Assembly (NCBI GenBank): GCA_016713505.1
Contig: JADJPA010000002.1
Span: forward strand, 405,756-469,755
From: Candidatus Competibacteraceae bacterium
GTDB lineage: Bacteria; Pseudomonadota; Gammaproteobacteria; Competibacterales; Competibacteraceae
Reading direction: 5' to 3'
DNA length: 64,000 nt
Made by a program: the position numbers and the translations under genes. Positions 43,089 to 52,257 of the stretch are shown one piece after another. The notes below the pieces were generated by a model. The model was not told where the DNA came from and did not search any database. It saw only the letters and a list, made by a program, of their open reading frames with translations. Every line of letters starts with the position of its first letter. The stretch's first letter is position 1.

Positions 43089-43955
43089 ATGAGCGCCATC
43101 AAACATCTCATTTTACCGAAGGTCAGCGATGTCGGGTTTCCGGTCCAGCGCTTGCTGCCGGCGGCCGAAAGCCAATCGGTCGGCCCTTTCGTGTTTTTCG
43201 ATCATATGGGACCGATGCGTTTCGCCCGTCAGGGCACGGCGGGCGACGTGCGCCCGCACCCGCATATCGGCCTGGCCACCGTGACCTATCTGTACTCCGG
43301 CGCGATGCTGCATCGCGACAGCCTGGGTTATGTCCAACGCATCGAACCGGGCGCGGTCAACCTGATGGCGGCCGGGCGCGGCATCGTCCATTCGGAGCGG
43401 GTACCGGCCGATGTCCGCACCGAGCAAACCGCGGTGCAGGGCATTCAAATCTGGCTGGCGCTGCCGGCCGAGCGCGACGAGATGGAGCCGGCTTTCCAGC
43501 ATTATCCGGCCGACGCCTTGCCGGTGTTTCAGGCCGAGGGCGTGTCGCTGCGCCTGCTGATCGGCGCGGCCTTCGGCCTTGAATCGCCGGTCGTTAGCTA
43601 CTCGCCGACTTGGCAGGCCGATGTCGAACTGGCGCAAGGCGCGACCTTGGAGCTGTCGCCGGATTATCCCGAACGGGGAGTTTACTTGAGCGAAGGCCGG
43701 CTGATGGTCGATGACAGCCCGATGGACAGCGGGCTTGCAGTGTTGGAGCCGGGTCGGACGGTTCGCCTCACCGCCCGCGCACCGTCTCGGTTGATGCTGC
43801 TGGGGGGCGCGCCGCTAGACGGCAAGCGCTTCATTTATTGGAATTTTGTGGCGCGCAGCCGGGAGCGCATCGAGCAGGCCAAGGCCGATTGGGCGGAGGG
43901 CCGTTTCGCGCCGGTGCCGGGCGAAACCGAGTTCATTCCCGCGCCGTGGCGCTGA
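43089..43955 (+). CDS. Pirin family protein
   Basis: A 288-residue two-cupin protein. The N-terminal cupin has the metal-site residues in GDVRPHPHIGLATVTYLYSG and AAGRGIVHSER. PFVFFDHMGPMRF near the start and the C-terminal LLGGAPLDGKRFIYWNFVA are typical of pirins. Bacterial pirins are iron-binding, sometimes quercetin dioxygenases, sometimes modulators of pyruvate metabolism; the role here is unknown. ATG 43089 with GAGGA about ten bases upstream is preferred to an upstream TTG. It is intact. Confidence 0.92.
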   Translation: MSAIKHLILPKVSDVGFPVQRLLPAAESQSVGPFVFFDHMGPMRFARQGTAGDVRPHPHIGLATVTYLYSGAMLHRDSLGYVQRIEPGAVNLMAAGRGIVHSERVPADVRTEQTAVQGIQIWLALPAERDEMEPAFQHYPADALPVFQAEGVSLRLLIGAAFGLESPVVSYSPTWQADVELAQGATLELSPDYPERGVYLSEGRLMVDDSPMDSGLAVLEPGRTVRLTARAPSRLMLLGGAPLDGKRFIYWNFVARSRERIEQAKADWAEGRFAPVPGETEFIPAPWR

Positions 43956-44073
43956 TCGACGAGCCGTGGCGCTGAGGAAAGCGCTAGAAGGCTTTTTTCC
44001 TCCCGCTTTGCTCTACGGGTTGTGAAGTCCTCCACAGCGGGCAAGCAACCTTTTGTCAGGTGCGTGACACCCT

Positions 44074-45633
44074 CTAGGCAAACATCGCAATCACGGCGTT
44101 GCGGTTCAGTTTGCCAGCGCCGGTGAGCGGCAGTTCGGTGGCCGGCCGGATGTGCTTGGGAACCTTATAACCGGCCAAATGCTCCCGGCAGAACGCGGTA
44201 AGCGCATCTTCCGAAACGCTGGTTCCGGCGTGGAAAACCACCAGCGCGACCGGCGCTTGCCCCCATTTTTGATCGGGAACACCGGCGCAAATCGCTCCGG
44301 CGACGGCGGGATGTTTCATCAGAGCTTGTTCGATCTCCTCCGGGGAGACGTTTTCGCCGCCGGAGATGAACATGTTATCGGCGCGGCCCTTGACGAACAC
44401 CAAACCCTCCTGATCCTGCATCGCGAGGTCGCCGGTATAAATCCACCCTCGCTCGTTGAGGATTTTCTCAGTCCGGGTCGGATCGTGCAGATAGCCGTCA
44501 AAATTGTGGGGGCTGCGCAGGCACAGCACACCTAATTTGCCGCGCTCGACTTCCCGACCTGATTCCTGATCGATGATCTTGGCGTCGCAATGGAACATCG
44601 AGGTGCCGATGCTTGCTGAATTATCGAGCAATTCTTCCAACGAGTCGGAGCGGGGGATATAGGCGAAGTTGGAGGGGCCCGCCTCGGTCATGCCGTAAGT
44701 CTGGCTGATCGGAATGCCTTTGTTCAGAAAGGCTTGCATGACCGCTTTCGAGCACGGCGCGGCGGCGGTAGTGATGGCCTTCACTTTGGAAAAATCGGTT
44801 TCGCCAAATTTTGGATGAGCGATCAAAAATTGCAGCATGGCTTCGACCGCGCCGAAGTTCTCGACCCGCCCTTCATGGATCAGTTCGAGGATCAAGCCGG
44901 GATTGAACTCGCGCAGCAAAACGCTGGTGATGCCGGCGTGAAACAGCGGCGTGAAGGTGTTCCAGCCGCCGATGTGAAAGAACGGAAAGGTGATGAGCAC
45001 CGTTTTGTAAAAGCCGATGATGCCGGTGGCGAGAATGTCGAACGAGTTCCAGATCATCTGTCGGTGCGACACGATGCAAATTTTCGGAACCGCCGTCGTC
45101 CCGCCGGTGTGGACGTAGAGGCACACATCATTCATCGCCAGCGGCACGTTCACCGCCCTGGGATCGGTCTTTAAAATGATGTTTTCAAAAATGTTTTTGT
45201 CGTCATCGATGTCGGTGACCGCCCGAATCGACGCCGGAACCGCCAAGCTCGAAACCAGCTCGGCAAAGGCGTGTTCGTAAACCAGAACGCCGGGCTGGAG
45301 CCGCGCCAGCAGGTCGTCCAGCTCCGGTTTTTTCAACCGTTGGCTCAACGGGGCCAGGATGATGCCCAGTTTTCCGCAGGCCAGATAAAGGTCGATGGCT
45401 TCGATGCGGTTGCGACAAATCAGGGCGAGCACATCGCCTTTGCGCAAGCCCAGCACGTCGCTGAGATAAGTCCCGACCCGGCACGCCCGGTCGTCGATGT
45501 CCTGAAAGGTGTAGGTCTGTTTGGTGAATGAGTCGTAAAGCGCGGTCCGCTGGGGGGTCAGGGCAGCGCGGCGTCCCGCCCAATCGCCGACCCAGTGCAT
45601 GGGTAGATCGTCGTAATGTTGCGTGAGTCCCAT
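44074..45633 (-). CDS. AMP-binding acyl-CoA synthetase
   Basis: A 519-residue member of the ANL superfamily. The AMP loop is VHTGGTTAVPKICIVSHR, followed by ISQTYGMTEAGPSNF, WIYTGDLAMQDQEGLVFVKG, RADNMFISGGENVSPEEIEQ and the C-terminal lysine in LPLTGAGKLNRNAV. It activates a carboxylate, probably a fatty or aromatic acid, to the acyl-CoA through an adenylate in the cytosol. The substrate is not predictable from the sequence. It is followed by an SDR on the same strand (249 bp upstream in transcription), which could share a pathway. It is intact. Confidence 0.9.
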   Translation of the reverse strand: MGLTQHYDDLPMHWVGDWAGRRAALTPQRTALYDSFTKQTYTFQDIDDRACRVGTYLSDVLGLRKGDVLALICRNRIEAIDLYLACGKLGIILAPLSQRLKKPELDDLLARLQPGVLVYEHAFAELVSSLAVPASIRAVTDIDDDKNIFENIILKTDPRAVNVPLAMNDVCLYVHTGGTTAVPKICIVSHRQMIWNSFDILATGIIGFYKTVLITFPFFHIGGWNTFTPLFHAGITSVLLREFNPGLILELIHEGRVENFGAVEAMLQFLIAHPKFGETDFSKVKAITTAAAPCSKAVMQAFLNKGIPISQTYGMTEAGPSNFAYIPRSDSLEELLDNSASIGTSMFHCDAKIIDQESGREVERGKLGVLCLRSPHNFDGYLHDPTRTEKILNERGWIYTGDLAMQDQEGLVFVKGRADNMFISGGENVSPEEIEQALMKHPAVAGAICAGVPDQKWGQAPVALVVFHAGTSVSEDALTAFCREHLAGYKVPKHIRPATELPLTGAGKLNRNAVIAMFA

Positions 45634-45882
45634 GGGAAATCTCCTTGCATTGAGTTCAGGAAAACACGGGCTTCAGCTCACCGCTCCCTCATTCTTGGGT
45701 ATCCAGACAAGGCGGCCAAGCCGAGCATTTTCAGCTCACTAACGCAAAGTAACGCGGCTCTTTCGCACCGGTTAGCGGTTTCGGTCGAACAGCCGCGCTA
45801 GCGTTGCGCGATCTTGTCTCCTCCACAAATGAAACAGTCTTTGTATAAATCTCTCAAATCAGAGTTTACAACAGCGGTTATC

Positions 45883-46644
45883 TCACTCCGCATAAACCAT
45901 CTTCCGAGTCATACCCCCATCCACCAAAAAATTCTGGCCGGTGATAAAGCCAGCGTCCGCCGACAGCAAAAATTCCACCAGCGCCGCCACATCTTCGGCC
46001 TGTCCGACTCGGCCCGCGGGATGTTGGGTATGATCGAGCGGCCGCAATGGCGACGAATCCCGCCGACCCGCTTTTTGCAGCGCGCTCACGTCGATCCAGC
46101 CCGGACTGATGCAGTTGACCCGGATCGCCGGTCCCAGACTGATCGCCAAGGCGTGCGTCAACGCCGCTATCCCGCCTTTGGAAGCCGCGTAAGCTTCCGT
46201 ATTGGGTTCGGATTGCAGGGCGCGAGTCGAGGCGATGTTGACGATGGCCCCACCGCGCGGTCGCAGCAGCGGCGCGGCGTGCTTGACGCACAAAAAACAG
46301 CCGGTCAGATTGACGCCGATCACCCGGTTCCAATCGGCCAGCGCCAGCGTCTCCACCGGCCCGCCGAGCGGCCGAGCGATTCCAGCGTTGTTGACCGAGG
46401 CATCCAGCCGGCCGAAGCGTCGCGCGACCGCTTCCAAGGTCGCGCGGACCGATTCCTCATCAGCCACATCGGTGTGCAGATGAACGATTTGCCCGTGCGT
46501 GGCCAGTTCCCGCGCGGTTTCCTGACCCGCTTGGTCGTCGAATTCGGCGATAATCACCCGCCAGCCCGAGCGCAGTAGCCGTTCGGCGATGCCGCGCCCG
46601 ATGCCCTGACCGCCGCCGGTGACGAGCGCGATCCGGGCGTCCAC
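45883..46644 (-). CDS. SDR family oxidoreductase
   Basis: A 253-residue classical SDR. It has the cofactor loop ALVTGGGQGIGRGIAERLL, SVNNAGIARPLGG, the catalytic Ser in IVNIASTRALQ, and YAASKGGIAALTHALA with the Tyr-x-x-x-Lys pair. The late IRVNCISPGWIDVSALQ and DAGFITGQNFLVDGGMTRKM are standard. The acidic residue after the second strand (IIAEFDDQA) suggests NAD preference. The substrate is unknown. It starts four bases from the end of the PPK2 gene on the same strand, so the two may be co-transcribed. Confidence 0.92.
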   Translation of the reverse strand: MDARIALVTGGGQGIGRGIAERLLRSGWRVIIAEFDDQAGQETARELATHGQIVHLHTDVADEESVRATLEAVARRFGRLDASVNNAGIARPLGGPVETLALADWNRVIGVNLTGCFLCVKHAAPLLRPRGGAIVNIASTRALQSEPNTEAYAASKGGIAALTHALAISLGPAIRVNCISPGWIDVSALQKAGRRDSSPLRPLDHTQHPAGRVGQAEDVAALVEFLLSADAGFITGQNFLVDGGMTRKMVYAE

Positions 46645-46647
46645 CGT

Positions 46648-47565
46648 TCAGCCTTCCGCGTCCAGCAGCTTGCGGATGTCCAATAATTCCCGCCGCCTCG
46701 CCTCGCTGACTTCGGGATAGCGCAATTTCAGTTGTTTCAGAGTGTTGACGATAATTTGCGAAACGGCCAACCGGGTGAACCATTTACGGTCGGCGGGTAT
46801 GACATGCCACGGCGCCCATTCGGTGCTGGTCTGGTTGAGGCAGTCTTGATACGCGCGTTGGTAATCGTCCCAGAAGGTCCGTTCCTTGACGTCGGCGGCG
46901 GAAAATTTCCAGTTCTTCTCGGCCTCGTCGATGCGGGCCAGAAAGCGTTGTTTCTGTTCTTCCTTGGAGACGTTCAAAAAAAACTTCAACACGACGATGC
47001 CGTTTTCGACCAGATATTTTTCGAACGCATTGATCTGTTCGTGACGATGGCGCCAAGTATTTTTGCGGGCCGAGGCGGGCAGTTTCTGACTGTCCAGAAA
47101 TTCGGGATGGACCCGCACCACCAGCACTTCTTCATAGTAAGAGCGGTTGAAGATGCCGATGCGGCCCCGCTCCGGCAAACATTTCATGGATCGCCACAGA
47201 TAATCGTGATCCAACTCCTCGGTGGAAGGCACCTTGAAACTGTACACCTGACAGCCTTGGGGGTTGACGCCGGACATGACGTGCTTGATCGCGCCGTCCT
47301 TGCCGGCGGCGTCCATCGCCTGAAAGATCAGTAGCAGCGCGTAAGTGTCTTGCGCGTAAAGAATGTCCTGATACGCGGCCAGCGCGGCGGTGTTGTCCTC
47401 CAACTGCTTTTTGGCCGCTTGTTTGTCGGAGAAACCGGCGGTAAACGCGGGGTCGTAATCCTTGGCCAAAACGATCTTCTTGCCGGGCGGCACTCGTAGG
47501 GCCGTCAGATAATTCTCCGGTTCGCCAGCGGCGGATCTAGCGTGGCCTGAACGGGTTTTCGGCAT
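46648..47565 (-). CDS. ppk2: Polyphosphate kinase 2 family protein
   Basis: A 305-residue PPK2 of the shorter class. The Walker A-like loop LLIFQAMDAAGKDGAIKHVM and the Walker B region, with RGRIGIFNRSYYEEVLVVRV, are present, and the lid Arg residues are in KKNTWRHRHEQINAFEKYLV-like context. PPK2 enzymes use polyphosphate to phosphorylate nucleotides (or the reverse) in the cytosol. The class (AMP or ADP acceptor) cannot be fixed by eye. It precedes the SDR gene with a 3-bp gap, and the DUF808 gene lies 54 bp away on the same strand. Confidence 0.92.
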   Translation of the reverse strand: MPKTRSGHARSAAGEPENYLTALRVPPGKKIVLAKDYDPAFTAGFSDKQAAKKQLEDNTAALAAYQDILYAQDTYALLLIFQAMDAAGKDGAIKHVMSGVNPQGCQVYSFKVPSTEELDHDYLWRSMKCLPERGRIGIFNRSYYEEVLVVRVHPEFLDSQKLPASARKNTWRHRHEQINAFEKYLVENGIVVLKFFLNVSKEEQKQRFLARIDEAEKNWKFSAADVKERTFWDDYQRAYQDCLNQTSTEWAPWHVIPADRKWFTRLAVSQIIVNTLKQLKLRYPEVSEARRRELLDIRKLLDAEG

Positions 47566-47619
47566 GGTGGGCTTCCTGATGAAATGAAGTCGTTCGACGG
47601 GGGGAATTTGGTGGGTGCG

Positions 47620-48585
47620 CTATGCCGGATCGGGCTGATTCTTGCGACCACCGAACAAGGCGGCGAGCTTGTTGATAGCCGCCAGCAACAGCGCGCCCGC
47701 GCCGATGCCGACGAGCATGTTCAGCAGGGCAGGCGCGATGGCCGCCAGCAGCCCGCCGAAGCCCGGCAGGCCGTGAATGGCGGCTTCGAGGTGTTGCACG
47801 ATCTCGTGCGAGTGGGGCAAGCCGTGCAGCAGGATGCCGCCGCCGACCAGAAACATGGCCGCCGTACCGATGAAGGCCAGCGATTTCATCAGGTACGGGG
47901 CAAGTTGCAACAGCAGATAGCCCACGCCGCGCTTGAGGCGGCCTGATGCCGTGCCGTCTTCCACTTGCATCAAATACGCGCCCGCGTCATCCATTTTCAC
48001 GATGCCGGCCACGATCCCGTAGACGCCGACCGTCATGAGCGCGGCGATGCCGGAGATGACCGCCACTTGAACCGGAAAAGACGCCTGTTGCACGGTGCCT
48101 AGCGCGATCACCACGATTTCCGCCGAGAGGATGAAATCGGTGCGGATCGCGCCCTTGATCTTTTGCTGCTCGAATGCGACCAGATCGATAGTGAGATCGT
48201 CCAACACCTCGATTGCATGAGCGTGTTCCGCTGCGATGGCTTCCTTGGGATGCGAAAATCGGTGCGCGACCTTCTCGAAACCCTCATAACACAAGAAAGC
48301 GCCGCCGATCATCAACAACGGCGTGATGGCCCAAGGGGCTACGGCGGTAATCAGCAGCGCCGCCGGCACCAGGATCAGCTTGTTCACCATCGAACCCTTG
48401 GCGACGGCCCACACCACCGGCAATTCCCGTTCGGCCCGCACCCCGGCGACCTGCTCGGCGTTCAGCGCCAGATCGTCGCCCAGAACCCCGATGGTTTTCT
48501 TCGCCGCCAGTTTGGTCATCAACGCCACGTCATCGAGTATGGTGGCGATGTCATCGAGCAACGCCAAAAGGCTGGTGCCGGCCAT
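47620..48585 (-). CDS. DUF808 family inner-membrane protein
   Basis: A 321-residue membrane protein of the DUF808/YedI family. MAGTSLLALLDDIATILDDV is the conserved start, followed by MTKLAAKKTIGVLGDDLALN. Hydrophobic helices include LILVPAALLITAVAPWAITP, LLMIGGAFLCYEGFEKV, VVIALGTVQQASFPVQVAVI and the C-terminal GGLLAAIAPALLNMLVGIGA. The function is unknown. The N-terminal part is probably cytoplasmic. It is complete and lies between PPK2 and DUF924 genes on the same strand. Confidence 0.92.
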   Translation of the reverse strand: MAGTSLLALLDDIATILDDVALMTKLAAKKTIGVLGDDLALNAEQVAGVRAERELPVVWAVAKGSMVNKLILVPAALLITAVAPWAITPLLMIGGAFLCYEGFEKVAHRFSHPKEAIAAEHAHAIEVLDDLTIDLVAFEQQKIKGAIRTDFILSAEIVVIALGTVQQASFPVQVAVISGIAALMTVGVYGIVAGIVKMDDAGAYLMQVEDGTASGRLKRGVGYLLLQLAPYLMKSLAFIGTAAMFLVGGGILLHGLPHSHEIVQHLEAAIHGLPGFGGLLAAIAPALLNMLVGIGAGALLLAAINKLAALFGGRKNQPDPA

Positions 48586-48645
48586 GCGGTCCCTCCTGGG
48601 GTCAACGGTAAAGGGTATGAACTGCGGTTTGCTGACAGGGCCTGT

Positions 48646-49209
48646 TCAGCCGTGGAACGCGTCGGGCGAGTTTAGGTAAGCGGCTTCCTCGGGCGTGCTG
48701 TCGCGTCCCAGTATAGCGTTACGATGCGGGAAGCGGCCAAAACGGACGATCAGGTCGCGGTGGTGGCGGGCAAAGCGCGTGCTGTCATCCAAACCCAGCC
48801 GCTCGAACAGTTGCACCGAACGCTCCTGATCGGCCAGCGTTTCGCCGTGCATGAACGGCAGGTATAAAAACAGCCGCTCTGTTGGCGTGAGTTCTCGATC
48901 GAAACCGCGCGCCAGCGCCCGCTCCGCCACCGCGCGGGCGGCGGCTTCAGTGGCGAAGCTTTCCGGCTGGCCGCGAAACATGTTGAGCGGAAATTGATCG
49001 AGCGCAACCGCCAGCGCCAGCGCGCCGGAAGGCGTTTGCTCCCACTCCGCCAGTTGGCCGGCCGCCGCCGCGCGATAGGTCGGCAAAAAGCGCTCGCGCA
49101 AGCTTCGGTCGAATTCCGGCGTGGCGTTGAACCACAGCGCTTGCGCCGGTTCCGCGAACCAGAACGCGATCAGCTGTTGCGGGTTGGCGATGCGGGTTGG
49201 CTCGGTCAT
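48646..49209 (-). CDS. DUF924 family protein
   Basis: A 187-residue soluble helical protein. The family signature is clear: IAFWFAEPAQALWFNATPEF, then ALAVALDQFPLNMFRGQPES, FLYLPFMHGETLADQERSVQ, and ILGRDSTPEEAAYLNSPD. DUF924 proteins have a TPR-like helical fold and no established function. It lies 60 bp before DUF808 on the same strand. The whole 45883-49209 minus-strand block (SDR, PPK2, DUF808, DUF924) has short gaps and may be one or two transcription units. Confidence 0.93.
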   Translation of the reverse strand: MTEPTRIANPQQLIAFWFAEPAQALWFNATPEFDRSLRERFLPTYRAAAAGQLAEWEQTPSGALALAVALDQFPLNMFRGQPESFATEAAARAVAERALARGFDRELTPTERLFLYLPFMHGETLADQERSVQLFERLGLDDSTRFARHHRDLIVRFGRFPHRNAILGRDSTPEEAAYLNSPDAFHG

Positions 49210-49562
49210 CTGTCGTTTGCCTCGCTACGGGATGGAACGTCACACCCTATCTGAACAAAGTTTAGCGGTCTTTTCCAGCCGGTCCGATCTGGCTCCATGC
49301 AAGACAGCGAGCAGCTTAAAGGGCCATTCTGATCTGTTCATGCTGGACTGGCTGGTTTTAATTTGGAACGCGGTCACGGTCGCTTGAGTCATGTTGGGGT
49401 CAGCAATGATGAATTTCAGCGCGATTATAGCCTCGGCCGATTAAAAACCTCTTGGTACAGAAAATGCTATAGCCTGACGGTGTACAAACGCCATCGGTTG
49501 ATAGGCCATTGTTACGCTGAGTGCTGGAATTTGAGTAGCTGTAGCCACAGGAATCTTAAAGC
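49210..49562. other. Intergenic region upstream of the hydrolase/M23 cassette
   Basis: About 353 bp with no recognised gene. The stretch 49405-49555 is AT-richer than its flanks and would contain the promoter for the four plus-strand genes starting at 49563. No operator symmetry was found. Confidence 0.4.
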
Positions 49563-50270
49563 ATGGTGACCACCACGACCGATGCCAATGGGACCACACA
49601 CTTTTTTCCAGTCTATCGGGGTGGGTCCGCCATCGGTGACGCGATGGCGTTTTTACCGTCAGGAGTGGCGTTGGCCGAAACCGTTCCCACGCTGGTTTAT
49701 TTCCACGGCCATAACAACACGGCCAATCTGGGGGCTTATTTACGCTCGAATCCAACCAATCGGGATTTACGGCCCTTATTGAGCGGCAAACGGGTGGCCC
49801 TGATCCAGCCCTGGGGAGGGCATCGATCCAGCTTTCTTCAGTTTCAGACCAGTGCGGGGCTGACCGCCTTGATCGAGGGCGGCTTGCGGGTCTTGATCGA
49901 AAACGCCAACCCGACGCGCCCGTGTCCGGTCAATGTGCCCAATCCGCCTTCGGTGATTTTGGCCGCGCATTCGGGTGGGGGTTTTGCGTTGCTGGCGGCG
50001 GCTAAATCCTCGTCCGTTTACCTGCCTTTAGTGGAGCAGGTCTGGGCGCTCGATTGCATGTACTGGGGGGAAGGACGCCAGTGGATCGATTGGTGTCGGG
50101 CCAATGCGTCCAAGCGGCTGCGGGTGCGAGCATCGACGCATCAATGGTCGCGCAAGCCCCGCGCGGAAGCGGAAAAAATTCGCGCCGCGGCATTGCCAAA
50201 CGCCGATGTCGGTGTGGTGAGCCTCGCGCACGACGCTTTCCCGCGCACCTTTATTCCCGCCTTTTTGTAA
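49563..50270 (+). CDS. Alpha/beta-hydrolase-like protein (HSGGG motif), cassette gene 1
   Basis: A 235-residue protein without signal peptide. The N-terminal half has an extended-strand pattern ending in VPTLVYFHGHNNTANLGAYL, typical of an alpha/beta-hydrolase oxyanion region. The nucleophile elbow is IAAHSGGGFALLAAAKSS-like (VILAAHSGGGFALLA, Ser near residue 138). VVSLAHDAFPRTFIP near the end supplies a possible catalytic His. No family is recognised. It is the first gene of a closely packed four-gene unit with a paralogous hydrolase at the other end, which suggests related substrates. The AGGAA upstream of ATG 49563 is a weak ribosome site. Confidence 0.6.
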   Translation: MVTTTTDANGTTHFFPVYRGGSAIGDAMAFLPSGVALAETVPTLVYFHGHNNTANLGAYLRSNPTNRDLRPLLSGKRVALIQPWGGHRSSFLQFQTSAGLTALIEGGLRVLIENANPTRPCPVNVPNPPSVILAAHSGGGFALLAAAKSSSVYLPLVEQVWALDCMYWGEGRQWIDWCRANASKRLRVRASTHQWSRKPRAEAEKIRAAALPNADVGVVSLAHDAFPRTFIPAFL

Positions 50271-50289
50271 TGACCGAGGAGTTTCAAGC

Positions 50290-50727
50290 ATGACAAGACC
50301 GTTATTGAAACCCGCCTGCCTGACGCTTATCGCCGTACTGGCTTTTTTTGCGGGGCAAACTATCGCTCAACCCGCCGCAACCGATGGCGGCGCCGCCGTT
50401 TGTACGAGCGTCCCCGCCAAGACCGGCGACGTTCTGGATACGGACGTGGCGAGCGCCGAGGACATTCAAGCCTTTCATAAGTCTGTCGCTTCGTTGCGGG
50501 CCGAGCTGGACACCCTTTGCAAGCAAGACAAGACAGCGAACCAGCGTTTGCAAGATCGAGCGAAAAGCATCGTCTTCGAGATGAGCGCCGGGGCGACGGA
50601 ACCGGCGGCCTATCTGAAAGGCGGCCGACTTCACGTCGAATTTTACGGCGGATCGTTCGACGGACGCGCTTTCCGCCAGCAGGTTAAGAAAGTGCTTTCG
50701 GGTCAAAAAATTCCACACAACGATTGA
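50290..50727 (+). CDS. Exported hypothetical protein, cassette gene 2
   Basis: A 145-residue protein with a clear Sec signal peptide (CLTLIAVLAFFAGQTIAQPA). The mature part is soluble, with Cys residues (AVCTSVPAKTGDV, TLCKQDKTANQRL) that could form a disulfide. No domain is recognised. It lies 19 bp after the first hydrolase gene and just before the M23 gene. As the only exported protein in a set with cell-wall and hydrolase-type proteins it could be an immunity-like or adaptor protein; that is inference. Confidence 0.6.
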   Translation: MTRPLLKPACLTLIAVLAFFAGQTIAQPAATDGGAAVCTSVPAKTGDVLDTDVASAEDIQAFHKSVASLRAELDTLCKQDKTANQRLQDRAKSIVFEMSAGATEPAAYLKGGRLHVEFYGGSFDGRAFRQQVKKVLSGQKIPHND

Positions 50728-50745
50728 GTGAAGGAGAAAAAAATA

Positions 50746-51219
50746 ATGGCCACTTTCCCGTTACCGTTTAAACCCACTCTCAGCTACCGAAGCGGCGGCC
50801 GCCGCTTCGGAGCGAACCGCGATGGCGGCAACAGAAAACATGCGGGCTGCGATCTCATCGCGCCGAAAGGGACCAAAATTTATGCCGTCGAGAACGGGGT
50901 TGTCGCGACCAAACCCTACTTGTTTTATCGGGGAACCTACGCTATCGAGTTCCGATTGGATTCGGGCAAGCTAGTGCGCTACTGCGAAATCGAGAAACTG
51001 GCTCCAGGAATCAAGAAGGGATCTCCAGTGGCCGAGGGCAATCTGATCGCTTATGTCGGCAAGATGTACGTCAGCTCGATGCTGCATTTCGAATTGTACG
51101 AAGGGAGCGGGTCCGGTCCGCTGACGGTCCGCTCCAATCCGCCTTACCAGCGGCGCTCGGATCTGATCGAGCCGGCGGATTATCTCGACGGCTGCACGCT
51201 GCGGGCGACGCCGCCCTAG
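50746..51219 (+). CDS. Signal-less degenerate M23 (LytM-like) protein, cassette gene 3
   Basis: A 157-residue protein, ATG 50746 after AAGGAG. It is made almost entirely of one M23 domain: RRFGANRDGGNRKHAGCDLI with zinc ligands His32 and Asp36, DSGKLVRYCEIEKLAPGIKK, and SSMLHFELYEGSG with zinc ligand His114. Two residues needed for hydrolysis look replaced: the HxH motif reads MLH, and the usual YxHL reads RYCEI. It has no signal peptide. So it probably binds zinc and peptidoglycan-like partners without cutting, or is exported by a non-Sec route. It is co-directional with two hydrolases. Confidence 0.7.
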   Translation: MATFPLPFKPTLSYRSGGRRFGANRDGGNRKHAGCDLIAPKGTKIYAVENGVVATKPYLFYRGTYAIEFRLDSGKLVRYCEIEKLAPGIKKGSPVAEGNLIAYVGKMYVSSMLHFELYEGSGSGPLTVRSNPPYQRRSDLIEPADYLDGCTLRATPP

Positions 51220-51246
51220 CCCGCTGAAATCCCGGAGGATACTTTC

Positions 51247-52257
51247 ATGCCCTGCAACCTCAAGGAATATCCCGCCAGCACGCTTCCGGGTCTCACGCTG
51301 TTTTCGGGGTCGGACAACGCTTGTTTGAAACCCACGGCGGTTTATCTGCCGCCGAAGTATCTGGAGACCAAAAAAAAGGATTTAACCGTGGTTTTGTGGT
51401 TGCACGGGTTTTATGTCAAAAATCACAAGTTTCTTTTTTTCAACGATGCGGCGCGCGTGCGGGAGCAGGTGCTCAGGTCCGGCAAGAATGTGGTGCTCAT
51501 CGCACCTTTCTTGGGCGATGAGGAAGTGGATGGTGAGGGTAACTTTTATGGAGATTACACTGTCAAGGATCTGGGAGACGGAAAATGGGGCGAGCGCTAT
51601 CTCGATGGGATTCTCGAAGCCTTGGCCAAGTCTCAAAAACCGCCGTTCCCGCCGGCTTTCGATGTCAAGAACCTAGTGATCGCGTGCCATTCCGGAGGCG
51701 GGGCCGGGATGCGCAAGCTCGTTGGAACGTTGGGTAAATACCGATCGAGGCTCCAGGAATGCTGGGGGTTTGATTGCCTGTACGGCGCGAACGCCAAGCC
51801 CGACGACGCTACGTTTTGGTATCAATTCGTGTCGGGAAAAGAGGGCCGGCCACTATATGTCGTCTATGGCAAGAGCACCGCGCGGCAATCAGTGAAGCTG
51901 TATTTGATGGGCAAAGGGCGAGCGAACGCCCTGGGAAACAAGGTTGACCCGCCCGGTCCTCCCCTCAAGAATTTGCATGTCACCATCGGCCACTATCTGA
52001 CATTTCCGTCCATGGGCCAGAATGTGAGTGTCGACATCACCGACGCTCAGGTCGACAAGCTCATCAGCCAGCCGCCCGCCACCGCCAAACAGCCCGCGAA
52101 AACCGCGAAACCGCAAGAGGGAGATTTCGTCAAACAGGCGGTGAGCAATCTGCGAGGGAACTTTATTTTTATGGATGAAATCAAGGGCTTTGAACTGCAT
52201 TATTACATCGCGAGAGAGTTCTTTTGCTTGCGGTTGCGCAATTCCGCCTTCATTTAG
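51247..52257 (+). CDS. Alpha/beta-hydrolase-like protein (HSGGG motif), cassette gene 4
   Basis: A 336-residue protein after a GGAGG ribosome site. LTVVLWLHGFYVKNHKFLFF gives a hydrolase-type strand and oxyanion loop. NLVIACHSGGGAGMRKLVGT holds the nucleophile elbow (Ser near residue 149). LHVTIGHYLTFPSM carries a plausible catalytic His. Asp is not fixed. No signal peptide. It is a paralogue in layout of cassette gene 1 (HGH/HGF, HSGGG, late His), but longer, with a C-terminal extension containing a Pro/Ala/Lys-rich linker (QPPATAKQPAKTAKPQEGDF). It ends the four-gene unit. Confidence 0.6.
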   Translation: MPCNLKEYPASTLPGLTLFSGSDNACLKPTAVYLPPKYLETKKKDLTVVLWLHGFYVKNHKFLFFNDAARVREQVLRSGKNVVLIAPFLGDEEVDGEGNFYGDYTVKDLGDGKWGERYLDGILEALAKSQKPPFPPAFDVKNLVIACHSGGGAGMRKLVGTLGKYRSRLQECWGFDCLYGANAKPDDATFWYQFVSGKEGRPLYVVYGKSTARQSVKLYLMGKGRANALGNKVDPPGPPLKNLHVTIGHYLTFPSMGQNVSVDITDAQVDKLISQPPATAKQPAKTAKPQEGDFVKQAVSNLRGNFIFMDEIKGFELHYYIAREFFCLRLRNSAFI

